DNA from: Pelobacter sp. UBA5610
GTDB lineage: Bacteria; Desulfobacterota; Desulfuromonadia; Desulfuromonadales; Syntrophotaleaceae
Reading direction: 5' to 3'
Length of the DNA: 34,684 nt
Assembly: GCA_002424645.1 (NCBI GenBank)
Contig: DIKU01000145.1
Coordinates: forward strand, 5,868-40,551
Shown here piece by piece: positions 24,805-32,560 of this stretch (the first letter of the stretch is position 1; each line of letters starts with the position of its first letter). The position numbers and the translations under genes are program-made. The notes under the pieces were generated by a model that worked only from the letters and a program-made list of their open reading frames with translations, had not been told where the DNA came from and searched no databases.

Positions 24805-24987
24805 ATAGCCGAAAGTAGCACGATAGCATGCCCCCTTGACGGGGGTTAACGCGCCGTGCCGCCGAACCTCCGTATGTTTCAATCTCGCTTTTTGCCTGAT
24901 GGATAACCCTTAGGGCAGCTGTCTTGCCATGGGGAAAAAAGGACAATCCTTTTTGGTCCTGGCACGAAGCATACCATAGGAACTATT
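24805..24987 (+). other. Structured spacer between trpF and rhlB
   Basis: These 183 bases hold no credible gene. A compound hairpin is possible just after trpF: GCACG (24818-24822) with CGTGC (24855-24859) outside, and CCCCC (24831-24835) with GGGGG (24841-24845) inside. No T-run follows, so it is not a clear intrinsic terminator. Nearer rhlB, AAAAAGGA (24936-24943) pairs with TCCTTTTT (24947-24954). Alternatively AGGAC (24940-24944) pairs with GTCCT (24956-24960), giving two exclusive hairpins 27 or more bases before the start codon. No convincing promoter was found. Confidence 0.4.
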
Positions 24988-26289
24988 ATGAAATTTTCCG
25001 AACTGAACCTGCCCGTCGAAGTCCAGCGAGGCATCGATGCCGTGGGATTCACAACGCTCACGCCCGTTCAGGAACAGTCGATTCCCCTGGCGTTGGAGCG
25101 TAGGGATGTTGCTGCTCAGGCACAAACCGGCACTGGCAAGACAGCGGCTTTTTTGATCTCTTTATTCACGAGATTGATCCGGGATCCGCAATCCAAGGGG
25201 CATGCGCCTCGGGCTTTGATTCTTGCTCCTACCCGCGAGTTGGTCGTACAAATAGCCGAGGATGCCGCAGGATTGGGCCGCTTTTGCGATTTTAAAATCC
25301 AGCCGATTTTTGGCGGTATCGATTATGAAAAACAGCGTCAGGCGTTGCAATCCGGTGTCGATATCATTATCGCCACCCCGGGGCGTTTGATCGATTACGT
25401 CAAGCAGGGAGCTGTATCTCTGGCCTGTATCGAGGCCTTGGTCATCGATGAAGCGGACCGCATGTTCGACATGGGCTTTATCCGTGATCTCCGGTATATC
25501 ATTCGTAAATTGCCGGCGTTTGACCGGCGTCAAACCATGCTTTTTTCGGCCACCTTGTCTCATCGGGTTATGGAGTTAGCCTACGAATTCATGGACATGA
25601 CCGAGAAGGTCAAGGTGTCCCCCCAGAATGTTACCGCCGCACAAGTTGAAGAGGTTCTTTACCATGTAGCCCGCCGGGAAAAATTCGCATTGCTGATGGG
25701 GCTAATGAAAAAAGAACAGGCTGAATGTGTAATGTTGTTTGTCAATACCAAGCGCGAAGCCGAATATCTGGAAGGTCGTCTGCAGGCCAACGGTTACAAG
25801 GCGGCTTTGATCTCGGGCGATATCCCGCAGAAAAAACGCATGCGTATCCTGAATGATTTCAAGGAAGGGCATATTCATTTTCTGGTGGGAACCGATGTTG
25901 CCTCGCGAGGTATCCATGTTGATGGGGTGACGCACGTTATTAACTACGATTTGCCTCAGGACCGCGAGGATTATGTGCATCGCATCGGCCGTACAGCCCG
26001 CGCCGGTGCCACTGGCAAGGCCATTAGTTTTGCGGATGAGGACCTGGTCTTTTATCTTGCTGATATCGAGGATTATATCGGTCACCGAATCCCTGCCGTA
26101 TTTCCCGAAGACAGCGACTTTTGCCATCAGTATAAATCGTTTCGGCCACCCAAAAAGGCGGTGCGCCCGCGCGCCGCAGCCACGAGTGCGGGGGGTAAAT
26201 CAAAGGAGTCTCCTCCGCGTCGCCGCAAGCCGCGCCGTCGGACCAAGAGCGATTCCTCAGAGAATAAAACCGGGAAAGAAACGCCGTGA
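24988..26289 (+). CDS. rhlB: DEAD-box ATP-dependent RNA helicase, RhlB-like
   Basis: An RNA-unwinding ATPase, probably acting in RNA decay or ribosome assembly. It has 433 residues: the Q-motif region (FTTLTPVQEQSIP), Walker A AQTGTGKT (45-52), PTRELVVQI, DEAD (154-157), SAT (187-189), and the second RecA lobe ending in HRIGRTARAG (331-340). Segments such as GRLIDYVKQG and SGDIPQKKRMRIL resemble E. coli RhlB more than RhlE or DeaD, from memory. The last ~60 residues are a basic Arg/Lys/Pro tail, common for RNA tethering. The ATG has AGGA at 24978-24981. The family is certain; the RhlB subtype is likely. Confidence 0.9.
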   Translation: MKFSELNLPVEVQRGIDAVGFTTLTPVQEQSIPLALERRDVAAQAQTGTGKTAAFLISLFTRLIRDPQSKGHAPRALILAPTRELVVQIAEDAAGLGRFCDFKIQPIFGGIDYEKQRQALQSGVDIIIATPGRLIDYVKQGAVSLACIEALVIDEADRMFDMGFIRDLRYIIRKLPAFDRRQTMLFSATLSHRVMELAYEFMDMTEKVKVSPQNVTAAQVEEVLYHVARREKFALLMGLMKKEQAECVMLFVNTKREAEYLEGRLQANGYKAALISGDIPQKKRMRILNDFKEGHIHFLVGTDVASRGIHVDGVTHVINYDLPQDREDYVHRIGRTARAGATGKAISFADEDLVFYLADIEDYIGHRIPAVFPEDSDFCHQYKSFRPPKKAVRPRAAATSAGGKSKESPPRRRKPRRRTKSDSSENKTGKETP

Positions 26290-26960
26290 CAGGTTACGCT
26301 CTGGAATCCTTGCCGTGCTGTGCCAAATGTCCCCGACTGGTGGACTATCTTGGCAGCATCGAGCCAGCTAAAGGGCGAAGTCGCAGCGAATACTGGAACC
26401 GTCCGGTACCGGGGTTCGGTGACCCCCGGGCACGAATCTTCTTGGTCGGGCTGGCTCCTGGTGCGCATGGGGCAAATCGCACAGGCAGGCCTTTTACCGG
26501 AGATGGTGCCGGTGATTTCATGTATCCGTTGCTTTACGCAACCGGGCTTTCCAATCAGCCGGGAGCCGATAATATCGATGACGGCCTGATTTTGACGGAC
26601 CTTTATATCAGTAATGCCGTCAAGTGTGTGCCTCCACAAAATAAACCCCTGACGGCTGAGTTTAAGCACTGTCGTCCCTATCTGACCGCTGAACAAAATC
26701 GTCTGCCCAACATGAAGGTGGTCGTAACTTTGGGGCGGGGCGCGTTTGACAGTTATATGCGGTTATGTCTGGACGATGGCATTTTGCAACGGCTTGGAGA
26801 TTTTCCGTTCGCGCACGGCGCCAGTTACAAATTGTCTAATGGCGTCTGGGTCGTCGCCTGTTATCACACCAGTAGATATAACGTGAATACAGGTCGTATC
26901 ACCGAGCAAATGTTTGTCGATTTGATGCACCATGTACGTGATCTGGCAGAAAACGGTTGA
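26286..26960 (+). CDS. Uracil-DNA glycosylase, family 5 (UDGb-like), Fe-S type
   Basis: This protein should remove uracil and perhaps other deaminated bases from DNA. It has 224 residues. Motif 1 is GLAPGAHGANRTGRPFTGD (55-73), in which Ala-Pro-Gly replaces the catalytic Asp or Glu region of other families, as in family 5. Motif 2 is YHTSRYNVNTGR (193-204). Four cysteines fit a 4Fe-4S cluster: C12 (or C11), C15, C114 and C129. The GTG start overlaps the rhlB stop as GTGA, so the two are translationally coupled, an odd pairing of an RNA helicase with a DNA repair enzyme. Assignment to family 5 rather than 4 rests on motif recall. Confidence 0.85.
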   Translation: MTGYALESLPCCAKCPRLVDYLGSIEPAKGRSRSEYWNRPVPGFGDPRARIFLVGLAPGAHGANRTGRPFTGDGAGDFMYPLLYATGLSNQPGADNIDDGLILTDLYISNAVKCVPPQNKPLTAEFKHCRPYLTAEQNRLPNMKVVVTLGRGAFDSYMRLCLDDGILQRLGDFPFAHGASYKLSNGVWVVACYHTSRYNVNTGRITEQMFVDLMHHVRDLAENG

Positions 26961-27124
26961 AATCATTCTCTACCTTTCATAAACTTACCTGTTTTGACTG
27001 CCCTGGGGAAATCGGCCAGCTTGGTCGCTTGCACGAGATGGGTGCGAGTTGGCGTTTTCCCTGATAAATTCAGACCAGTTCTCCTGTGACGACTCCTGTT
27101 GAGAACGAGCCTACGAGGTGAGAG

Positions 27125-27973
27125 ATGGCCTGGTTTAAAAAAACGAAGGCACCGATTGTGCCTGTTGAAACCAAAAAAGTGAAGATGCCCGAAGGCGTAT
27201 GGCGTAAATGCCCTCATTGCAACGAAATTATTTACGCCAAAGAGATCGAGCGGAATCAGAATGTCTGCCCCAAATGCGATTATCACTTTCGTATTTCGGC
27301 CAGGGAGCGCATCGCGCTGGTGTTGGACGAGGGGTCGTTCGCCGAGCATGATGCCACCATGCAGTCCGTCGATTTTCTTGAATTCAAGGACGGCAAGCGC
27401 TATCGGGACCGCATCAGTGCCGCCATCAAAAATAGTGGGCTGAGCGATGCCGTTCTTTGGGGTGAAGGTTCCATCGAGGCCTTGCCGGTTGTGGTAGCGG
27501 TTTTCGATTTTTCTTTCATGGGTGGCAGCATGGGTGCCGTGGTGGGCGAGAAAGTTACCCGGGCGGCAGAAAAGGCGTTGGAAAATCGTTGTCCCTGCCT
27601 GGTTTTTTCTTCTTCCGGCGGGGCGCGTATGCAAGAAAGCATTATGTCTCTCATGCAGATGGCCAAAACCAGTGCGGCTCTCGCCCGGCTTAAGGAAGCT
27701 GGTCTTCCCTATATTTCGGTTTTGACCGATCCGACCACGGGTGGGGTGACGGCGAGTTTTGCTATGCTGGGTGATGTTAATATGGCCGAACCTCGTGCTT
27801 TGATCGGGTTTGCCGGCCCCCGCGTTATTGAACAGACAATCCGTCAGAAGTTGCCCGAAGGCTTTCAGCGATCGGAATATCTTCTGGAGCACGGCATGGT
27901 CGACATGATTGTACGCAGACCGGAAATGAAGGCGCGCCTGGCTCAGGTTTTGCGTATCTTCATGAAGCAATGA
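27125..27973 (+). CDS. accD: Acetyl-CoA carboxylase carboxyltransferase beta subunit
   Basis: AccD with AccA transfers the carboxyl group from biotin to acetyl-CoA, making malonyl-CoA for fatty acid synthesis. It has 282 residues. The N-terminal zinc ribbon has C29, C32, C48 and C51. The crotonase-like core shows FMGGSMGAVVGEK, SSGGARMQES, DPTTGGVTASFAMLGD and GFAGPRVIEQTIRQ. The ATG is preceded by GAGGTGAGAG at 27115-27124. The 164-base gap before it (26961-27124) holds a weak hairpin (TTGCAC/GTGCGA, 27029-27047) and no clear promoter. It is followed by folC as in many proteobacteria. Confidence 0.97.
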   Translation: MAWFKKTKAPIVPVETKKVKMPEGVWRKCPHCNEIIYAKEIERNQNVCPKCDYHFRISARERIALVLDEGSFAEHDATMQSVDFLEFKDGKRYRDRISAAIKNSGLSDAVLWGEGSIEALPVVVAVFDFSFMGGSMGAVVGEKVTRAAEKALENRCPCLVFSSSGGARMQESIMSLMQMAKTSAALARLKEAGLPYISVLTDPTTGGVTASFAMLGDVNMAEPRALIGFAGPRVIEQTIRQKLPEGFQRSEYLLEHGMVDMIVRRPEMKARLAQVLRIFMKQ

Positions 27974-27976
27974 CCC

Positions 27977-29245
27977 ATGGATTACCATCAGAGCCTGGCT
28001 TATCTGTTTGGGCTACAACGCTTTGGCATTAAGCTGGGCCTCGCCAATATTCAAACCCTGCTGGCACGACTTGACAACCCTGAAAGGGCTATGCGCATCG
28101 TGCATGTAGCCGGCACCAACGGAAAAGGCTCGGTGTCGGCCGCTACCGCTTTGATACTGCAGTCAGCAGGGTATCGAACCGGACTTTATACCTCTCCACA
28201 CCTACATTCTTTTACGGAGCGCATACGCATCGATGGCGAGCCTGTCAGCGAATCTGACATGGTGGCGTTGGTCGATGAAATACGTGCAGTTGTCGGGTCC
28301 GTGCCGGTTACATTTTTTGAATTTACGACAGCGATGGCTCTGTTGTATTTCAAACGAAAAAATGCAGAGTTTGCAGTGCTGGAAGTTGGCATGGGCGGCC
28401 GCCTTGACGCCACCAATGCCGTGATGCCGGAAGTCTCCGTCATTACCCCGATCAGTCATGACCATGCCGAACACCTGGGGGCGGATCTCGCGACTATTGC
28501 CGGTGAAAAAGCCGGCATCATCAAGCCGGAGGTTCCGGTCGTCATTGCCTCGCAGCAGGCAGAAGTTGAACGCGTGCTGCTGACGCGGGCCGCCGAGAAA
28601 AAGGCTCCTGTGAGTCTGTGGGGGCGTGATTTTCAGATTATGGAACATGCCCGTTCTTTCGATTTTATCTCTTCAGGATTGACCCTTCGGAATTTGTCCC
28701 CAGGGCTGGCTGGTGCGCATCAGAGGGAGAATCTCGCTGTGGCCCTGGAGGTGGCGGCTCTGCTGAGAAGCCGTGATACGGCCTTGTCGGAGCAAGCCTT
28801 GCGCCATGGTGTTGAAAACGTTCGCTGGCCCGGTCGCCTCGAATGGTGGGGAGGTTTGCGGCAGGTTTTGCTTGATGGCGCTCATAATCGTGGGGGAGCC
28901 CAGGCGCTGGCCCGCTATCTGGTCTCCATCGGGTGTGGAAAAGTTCGGTGGGTGGTGGGTATCAAGGGACAGCGATGCCCCGATGATATTCTCGCCCCCC
29001 TGCTGCCTCATACCTCCTGTCTCTATGCAACCTTGCCACCTGTTGACCAGGGAGTTGAACCCGATAAACTGGTTCAGGCGGCCAGGCAATCCGGCGTATC
29101 GGCCGAAGTCTATTCGAGTCCGGCCGAGGCCATGACCACTGCTCTTGCCCAGAGGCGAGAGGGGGAAATTGTGCTTGTGGCGGGATCGTTGTTTTTAGTT
29201 GCAGCTGTGCGAGACTATTTGATGGATAGGGAGAGAACCCGGTGA
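27977..29245 (+). CDS. folC: Folylpolyglutamate synthase / dihydrofolate synthase
   Basis: FolC adds glutamate to dihydropteroate and then to folates. It is a 422-residue Mur-ligase-family enzyme. The P-loop is GTNGKGS (46-52) within HVAGTNGKGSVSAATALIL. LYTSPHLHSFTERIRIDGE, EFTTAMALLYF, EVGMGGRLDATN and ISHDHAEHLG are diagnostic, and LDGAHN marks the C-terminal domain. The ATG is three bases after the accD stop, and its own stop overlaps the lptD start (GTGA). Dual activity is usual in bacteria and is inferred, not shown. Confidence 0.95.
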   Translation: MDYHQSLAYLFGLQRFGIKLGLANIQTLLARLDNPERAMRIVHVAGTNGKGSVSAATALILQSAGYRTGLYTSPHLHSFTERIRIDGEPVSESDMVALVDEIRAVVGSVPVTFFEFTTAMALLYFKRKNAEFAVLEVGMGGRLDATNAVMPEVSVITPISHDHAEHLGADLATIAGEKAGIIKPEVPVVIASQQAEVERVLLTRAAEKKAPVSLWGRDFQIMEHARSFDFISSGLTLRNLSPGLAGAHQRENLAVALEVAALLRSRDTALSEQALRHGVENVRWPGRLEWWGGLRQVLLDGAHNRGGAQALARYLVSIGCGKVRWVVGIKGQRCPDDILAPLLPHTSCLYATLPPVDQGVEPDKLVQAARQSGVSAEVYSSPAEAMTTALAQRREGEIVLVAGSLFLVAAVRDYLMDRERTR

Positions 29246-31353
29246 AAGATAATTGCATTGCGCTGAGGGGCGCGGCCTTGCTGCTGTTGGCAATCATGGT
29301 AATTGGTGGGGAACCGGTTTTTGCGGAGGATTCCGCGGATACTTCTGCACTGCCTGTGGCGTTGGAGGCGGAAGAATTGGTTTTTGACCAGAGGACAGGA
29401 GTGTATCAGGCCGATGGTGACGTGTTCTTGCGTCGGGGGGAGCAGACACTCGCTTCTGACAGCTTGCAATTCAATGAAGAAACCGGTGATGCCCAAGCCA
29501 GCGGTCAGGTGCGTTTGTTCGACCCCGAGGCGGTAGTTACCGGCGATGCTTTAAGTCTGAACATCCATCAGGATACCGGTTCTATCAGCAACGGGCAGAT
29601 TTTTTTGCCAAAGCCTAATTTTCATGTTGCGGGCAGCGAAATCGAAAAACTTGGAAAATATCAGTACCACATCCAGGACGGTACTTTTACCACCTGCGAT
29701 GGCGATCGGCCTTCATGGAAATTCAGCGCACGGCAACTGGATGTGACGGTCGGGGGGTATGCCTGGGCCAGACATGTTTTTTTCCATATATACGACGTCC
29801 CTGTTTTGTATCTGCCCGTGATGGGATATCCGGTCAAAATCGAGCGGGAATCCGGGCTGTTGATGCCACGTTACGGTCAATCCGACAAGCGTGGAACTGA
29901 GCTTTCTCTCGTTTATTATCAAGTCCTTGATCGCCACATGGACGCGACTTTTTATCTCGACTATTTTTCCAAACTCGGTGTTGGGAAAGGTGTTGAATAC
30001 CGCTATTTTCTTGGACATGACAACGAAGGTGAAGCCAAGGTATATCATGTCTCCGGTTTGGAAGGGCATAGTGACCAGGTTGCGCTCGACTGGCAGCACA
30101 TGGGGACCTTGCCGGGACAAGTCTGGTTGACTGCCGATGCACAGTATGTCAGCAGTCGCCGCTATTTCTCCGACTTCGGCGAAGTGGCTGGTGAGTACAA
30201 CCGTGATCGTGCCGAGAGCATCGTAGCGGCAAGCCGGCATTGGGGAAACAATAATCTGGCAGGTCAGTTCAAGTACTTGCGTCAGCTAAATCAGGATGAT
30301 GGCGATGCTCCGATTAATGATGATCTGACCTTGCAGCGGTTACCCGAGGTTCGTTTCAATATGCTTCGGCAGCGGATTGGTTACACCCCCTTGTATTATA
30401 GCCTGGACTCTTCAGCTACATATCTCTGGCAGAAAGAAGGGGAGAAGGTCGGCCGTCTTAGCCTGCGCCCAGCGTTGTCGGCCCAATTCACTCCTGGCGA
30501 ATGGTTGGAAGTCGGTGCCGAAATCGGCTACCGTGAAAGGGTTTATTCCTGGGCCGAAGGGGATGAGCAAATAGGGGTTCCCGATGCGACCCTGCGTCTC
30601 GGTACTCGCCTCAATAAGGTCTATGCGGTAAATGGCGACACGGTAAGCAAGATTCAGCATGTTCTGCAACCGGAAGTTGTCTATTATTATGTCCCTACCG
30701 TGGATCAGGATGATATTCCCCTGCTTGAGTCTGAAGATTTTATCGGTCGTCGCAATACGCTCAGTTACGGACTGGTTAACCGGTTGGTCTCCCGGCTTGA
30801 ATCCGTTCAGGGGCAGGTGGATTACCACGAGTTTCTTTACCTGCGAGTGGCTCAGGAGTATGACCTCTCATTGACCGAGCATGTCGACCTGTTGTCGCCG
30901 GATAGGCAAGAGGCGCAGCGATGGAGCGACCTTCGCACAGAACTTATTGTTCGCCCGACGCGTCACAGCTACGTGGATCTTGATTCGCGTCTGGCTACAA
31001 ACGGGAGCGGGGGCTTGCGCACTTTCAGTGCCGAAGGCGGGGTGGAAGATGGGCGTGGAAATTCCCTGGCGTTGCGGTATCGTTATCGGCAGGATGAGCA
31101 GGAGTATATTGGTGCCAAGGTGGACATGGCTTGGTTGAAGCCGGTTTATGTCAACTATGAACAACGTTATGCTTTAGATGACAGTGTTACCCTCGAAAAT
31201 GTACTCAATCTGGAATACCGGGCGCAATGCTGGAGCATGTTTGTGTCGTGGAGAGATCGTCGCGATGAACAACAATTCACCGTTAGTTTCGCTCTGACCG
31301 GAATAGGTAGAACCTCCCGTTCCGGCAGCAGTCTTGAACCTGCGTTGTACTAA
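29242..31353 (+). CDS. lptD: LPS-assembly protein LptD, outer membrane
   Basis: LptD is the beta-barrel that, with LptE, inserts lipopolysaccharide into the outer leaflet. It has 703 residues. A signal peptide (1-28) ends VFA, with cleavage before EDS. Then comes an LptA-like OstA domain (about 38-140, with EELVFDQRTGVYQADGDVFL), and then the C-terminal barrel domain with LPVMGYPVKIERESGLLMPR at its start. In the mature protein the only cysteines are C152 (TTCDG) and C663 (AQCW), positioned to form one inter-domain disulphide; E. coli LptD has four. The GTG start overlaps folC. The protein implies a Gram-negative host. Confidence 0.94.
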   Translation: MKDNCIALRGAALLLLAIMVIGGEPVFAEDSADTSALPVALEAEELVFDQRTGVYQADGDVFLRRGEQTLASDSLQFNEETGDAQASGQVRLFDPEAVVTGDALSLNIHQDTGSISNGQIFLPKPNFHVAGSEIEKLGKYQYHIQDGTFTTCDGDRPSWKFSARQLDVTVGGYAWARHVFFHIYDVPVLYLPVMGYPVKIERESGLLMPRYGQSDKRGTELSLVYYQVLDRHMDATFYLDYFSKLGVGKGVEYRYFLGHDNEGEAKVYHVSGLEGHSDQVALDWQHMGTLPGQVWLTADAQYVSSRRYFSDFGEVAGEYNRDRAESIVAASRHWGNNNLAGQFKYLRQLNQDDGDAPINDDLTLQRLPEVRFNMLRQRIGYTPLYYSLDSSATYLWQKEGEKVGRLSLRPALSAQFTPGEWLEVGAEIGYRERVYSWAEGDEQIGVPDATLRLGTRLNKVYAVNGDTVSKIQHVLQPEVVYYYVPTVDQDDIPLLESEDFIGRRNTLSYGLVNRLVSRLESVQGQVDYHEFLYLRVAQEYDLSLTEHVDLLSPDRQEAQRWSDLRTELIVRPTRHSYVDLDSRLATNGSGGLRTFSAEGGVEDGRGNSLALRYRYRQDEQEYIGAKVDMAWLKPVYVNYEQRYALDDSVTLENVLNLEYRAQCWSMFVSWRDRRDEQQFTVSFALTGIGRTSRSGSSLEPALY

Positions 31354-31400
31354 GTTTCATTGAGGAGACTGTTTGCTTGCAGAAGATTTGAAAATTATAA

Positions 31401-31430
31401 TTGACTGCAAAAAATAAAAGATGCTAATAA
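31401..31430 (+). promoter_or_regulatory. Putative promoter of the comEA-like gene
   Basis: TTGACT (31401-31406) and TAATAA (31425-31430) are separated by 18 bases, with an extended -10 TG one base before (31422-31423). The upstream region is AT-rich (31388-31400). Transcription would begin near 31437, giving a leader of about 63 bases. The -10 overlaps the left arm of a 9-bp inverted repeat (31420-31428) whose right arm is at 31477-31485, next to the ribosome site. Confidence 0.65.
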
Positions 31431-31485
31431 ACTGTATCCCGTCTGATTTTGCCGGTGGGATTGCGGCCTGTCCACAATTAGCATC
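31420..31485. repeat. Spaced 9-bp inverted repeat around the comEA-like leader
   Basis: GATGCTAAT (31420-31428) and its exact reverse complement ATTAGCATC (31477-31485) are separated by 48 bases. The left arm covers most of the -10 box. The right arm ends just before the AAAAGGAG ribosome site (31487-31494). Because the left arm lies upstream of the expected transcript start, RNA pairing is unlikely; a DNA-level operator pair is possible. Chance is not excluded for a repeat of this length. Confidence 0.4.
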
Positions 31486-31499
31486 CAAAAGGAGTCTCC

Positions 31500-31805
31500 A
31501 TGAAAGCTCTGGTAAATTGGTTAGTGATGATGGTATGTTTTGTTGTCTTCGTTCCTGCCGTGGGTTTTTCCGCCCAGGCTGTCTCAACTAAAACAACTGT
31601 GGGTTCTCCTTCAGTGGTGACAGTCAATAACGCGACAGTCGAACAGTTGCAGACCCTTCCCGGCATCGGTAAGGTAACCGCGCGCAGCATTGTTGAGTAT
31701 CGCAAGGTTCACGGTTCTTTTGTCAAGGTGGAAGACCTTCTGCAGGTCAAAGGAATCGGTAGGCAGACCCTGGAAAAAATTCGGGGGCACATTTCCGTGA
31801 AATGA
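31500..31805 (+). CDS. ComEA-like secreted helix-hairpin-helix protein
   Basis: A 101-residue protein with a likely signal peptide (1-25, ending GFSA) and a C-terminal DNA-binding pair of helix-hairpin-helix motifs: LPGIGKVTA (53-61) and VKGIGRQTL (83-91). The sequence from VNNATVEQLQ to the end matches the ComEA C-terminal domain family. ComEA binds incoming DNA in the periplasm during natural transformation. Many bacteria carry such short versions outside a competence operon, so uptake is not proven here. AAAAGGAG (31487-31494) precedes the ATG. The gene has its own promoter, and no other competence gene is near. Confidence 0.88.
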   Translation: MKALVNWLVMMVCFVVFVPAVGFSAQAVSTKTTVGSPSVVTVNNATVEQLQTLPGIGKVTARSIVEYRKVHGSFVKVEDLLQVKGIGRQTLEKIRGHISVK

Positions 31806-31893
31806 TCCTGGGGTGTTGCGCGGGGCTTGTTGGGGTGAAACAGAGTATTTGTGTCTGAGATGCTTTGGAGTAGATCGTTAAAGGAGTGCAGGC

Positions 31894-32250
31894 ATGGCAA
31901 GCCCTAAAGCCACATCCAGCGAACGTAACAGTGGCCGTCGCATTCCGCTGGTACCGGTGGTCATTATTTTATTAATCCTTGGGGCGGGGCTTTTTGGTGA
32001 AACAGGAGCCTTGCACATGTTGAAAGCGCGGCGTCATAAAGCTGATTTGGAGCGGCAGGTCGCTGAAAAACAAGAAATAAACCGTGCTTTGAAACAGGAA
32101 ATCAACCTATTGAAGACGGACCGCAATTATATTGAAGCATTGGCTCGCCAAGAATTGGGTATGGTGGGTGATGGAGAGGTTGTTTATCAGTTCCCCTCCG
32201 AAAAGACGGATTCCGACAAGGGGAAGAAATTGCCGCCCCCCACTCCGTGA
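31894..32250 (+). CDS. FtsB/DivIC-like septum formation protein
   Basis: A 118-residue bitopic membrane protein: a basic cytoplasmic start, one transmembrane helix (about 17-35), then a periplasmic coiled coil (about 46-74) rich in Glu, Lys and Leu, and the family motif YIEALARQELGMVGDGEVVY. FtsB/DivIC proteins act in the divisome with FtsL and FtsQ. TAAAGGAGT at 31879-31887 precedes the ATG. The C-terminus is a short Lys/Pro tail. The 88-base gap upstream shows no clear promoter. I am confident of the family, less so of the exact name. Confidence 0.88.
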   Translation: MASPKATSSERNSGRRIPLVPVVIILLILGAGLFGETGALHMLKARRHKADLERQVAEKQEINRALKQEINLLKTDRNYIEALARQELGMVGDGEVVYQFPSEKTDSDKGKKLPPPTP

Positions 32251-32282
32251 CACGATAGCTTGATATAGAATCTCTCACTTTT

Positions 32283-32307
32283 CCCGGCATTTGCCGGGTT
32301 ATTTTTT
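32283..32307 (+). terminator. Intrinsic terminator after the FtsB-like gene
   Basis: CCCGGC (32283-32288) and GCCGGG (32293-32298) form a six-pair GC stem with an ATTT loop. It is followed by TTATTTTTT (32299-32307). It lies 32 bases after the FtsB-like stop and 15 bases before the argS promoter. Confidence 0.85.
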
Positions 32308-32321
32308 GCTCGCGGTCTCGC

Positions 32322-32351
32322 TTGACAGGGGGGCTAAAGCAGGGCTAACAT
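32322..32351 (+). promoter_or_regulatory. Putative argS promoter
   Basis: A consensus TTGACA (32322-32327) and TAACAT (32346-32351) are 18 bases apart. Transcription would start near 32358, leaving about 200 bases of untranslated leader before argS. Confidence 0.65.
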
Positions 32352-32357
32352 ACGCGC

Positions 32358-32560
32358 TGGAATTTACGTTCGGATCATCCATAGTAACGTCTGTCGCAAC
32401 TCTACCAGGCGCTACGTTTAGGCATGCTCGTTTTCACGCGGGTATGTAAAACTGTATCGAGTGTTTAAACTCTTGGCGCGGTTTGCCTTCCCTGGAAATG
32501 GGATACAAAGGCTATTGCGTGTCCGTGGACAGCTATATTTCTACCAAGAAAGCATTTTTC
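32358..32560 (+). other. Long leader of argS
   Basis: Between the putative start point and ATG 32561 I see no gene with a good ribosome site. A 14-codon ORF (32424-32468) has only one Arg codon and poor spacing to AGG, so an arginine leader peptide is not supported. The argS frame itself is open back to TTG 32483 and includes ATG 32498. Small inverted repeats are GAGT/ACTC around GTTTAA (32459-32472) and TGTCC/GGACA (32520-32531). No T-box or riboswitch consensus was recognised. Confidence 0.35.

Noticed and set aside
26963..27988. 341-codon minus-strand frame across accD
   Set aside because: It is antisense to accD, has low-complexity content and no motif.
32424..32468. Arginine leader peptide before argS
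   Set aside because: The 14-codon ORF has only one Arg codon, poor ribosome-site spacing and no attenuator after it.
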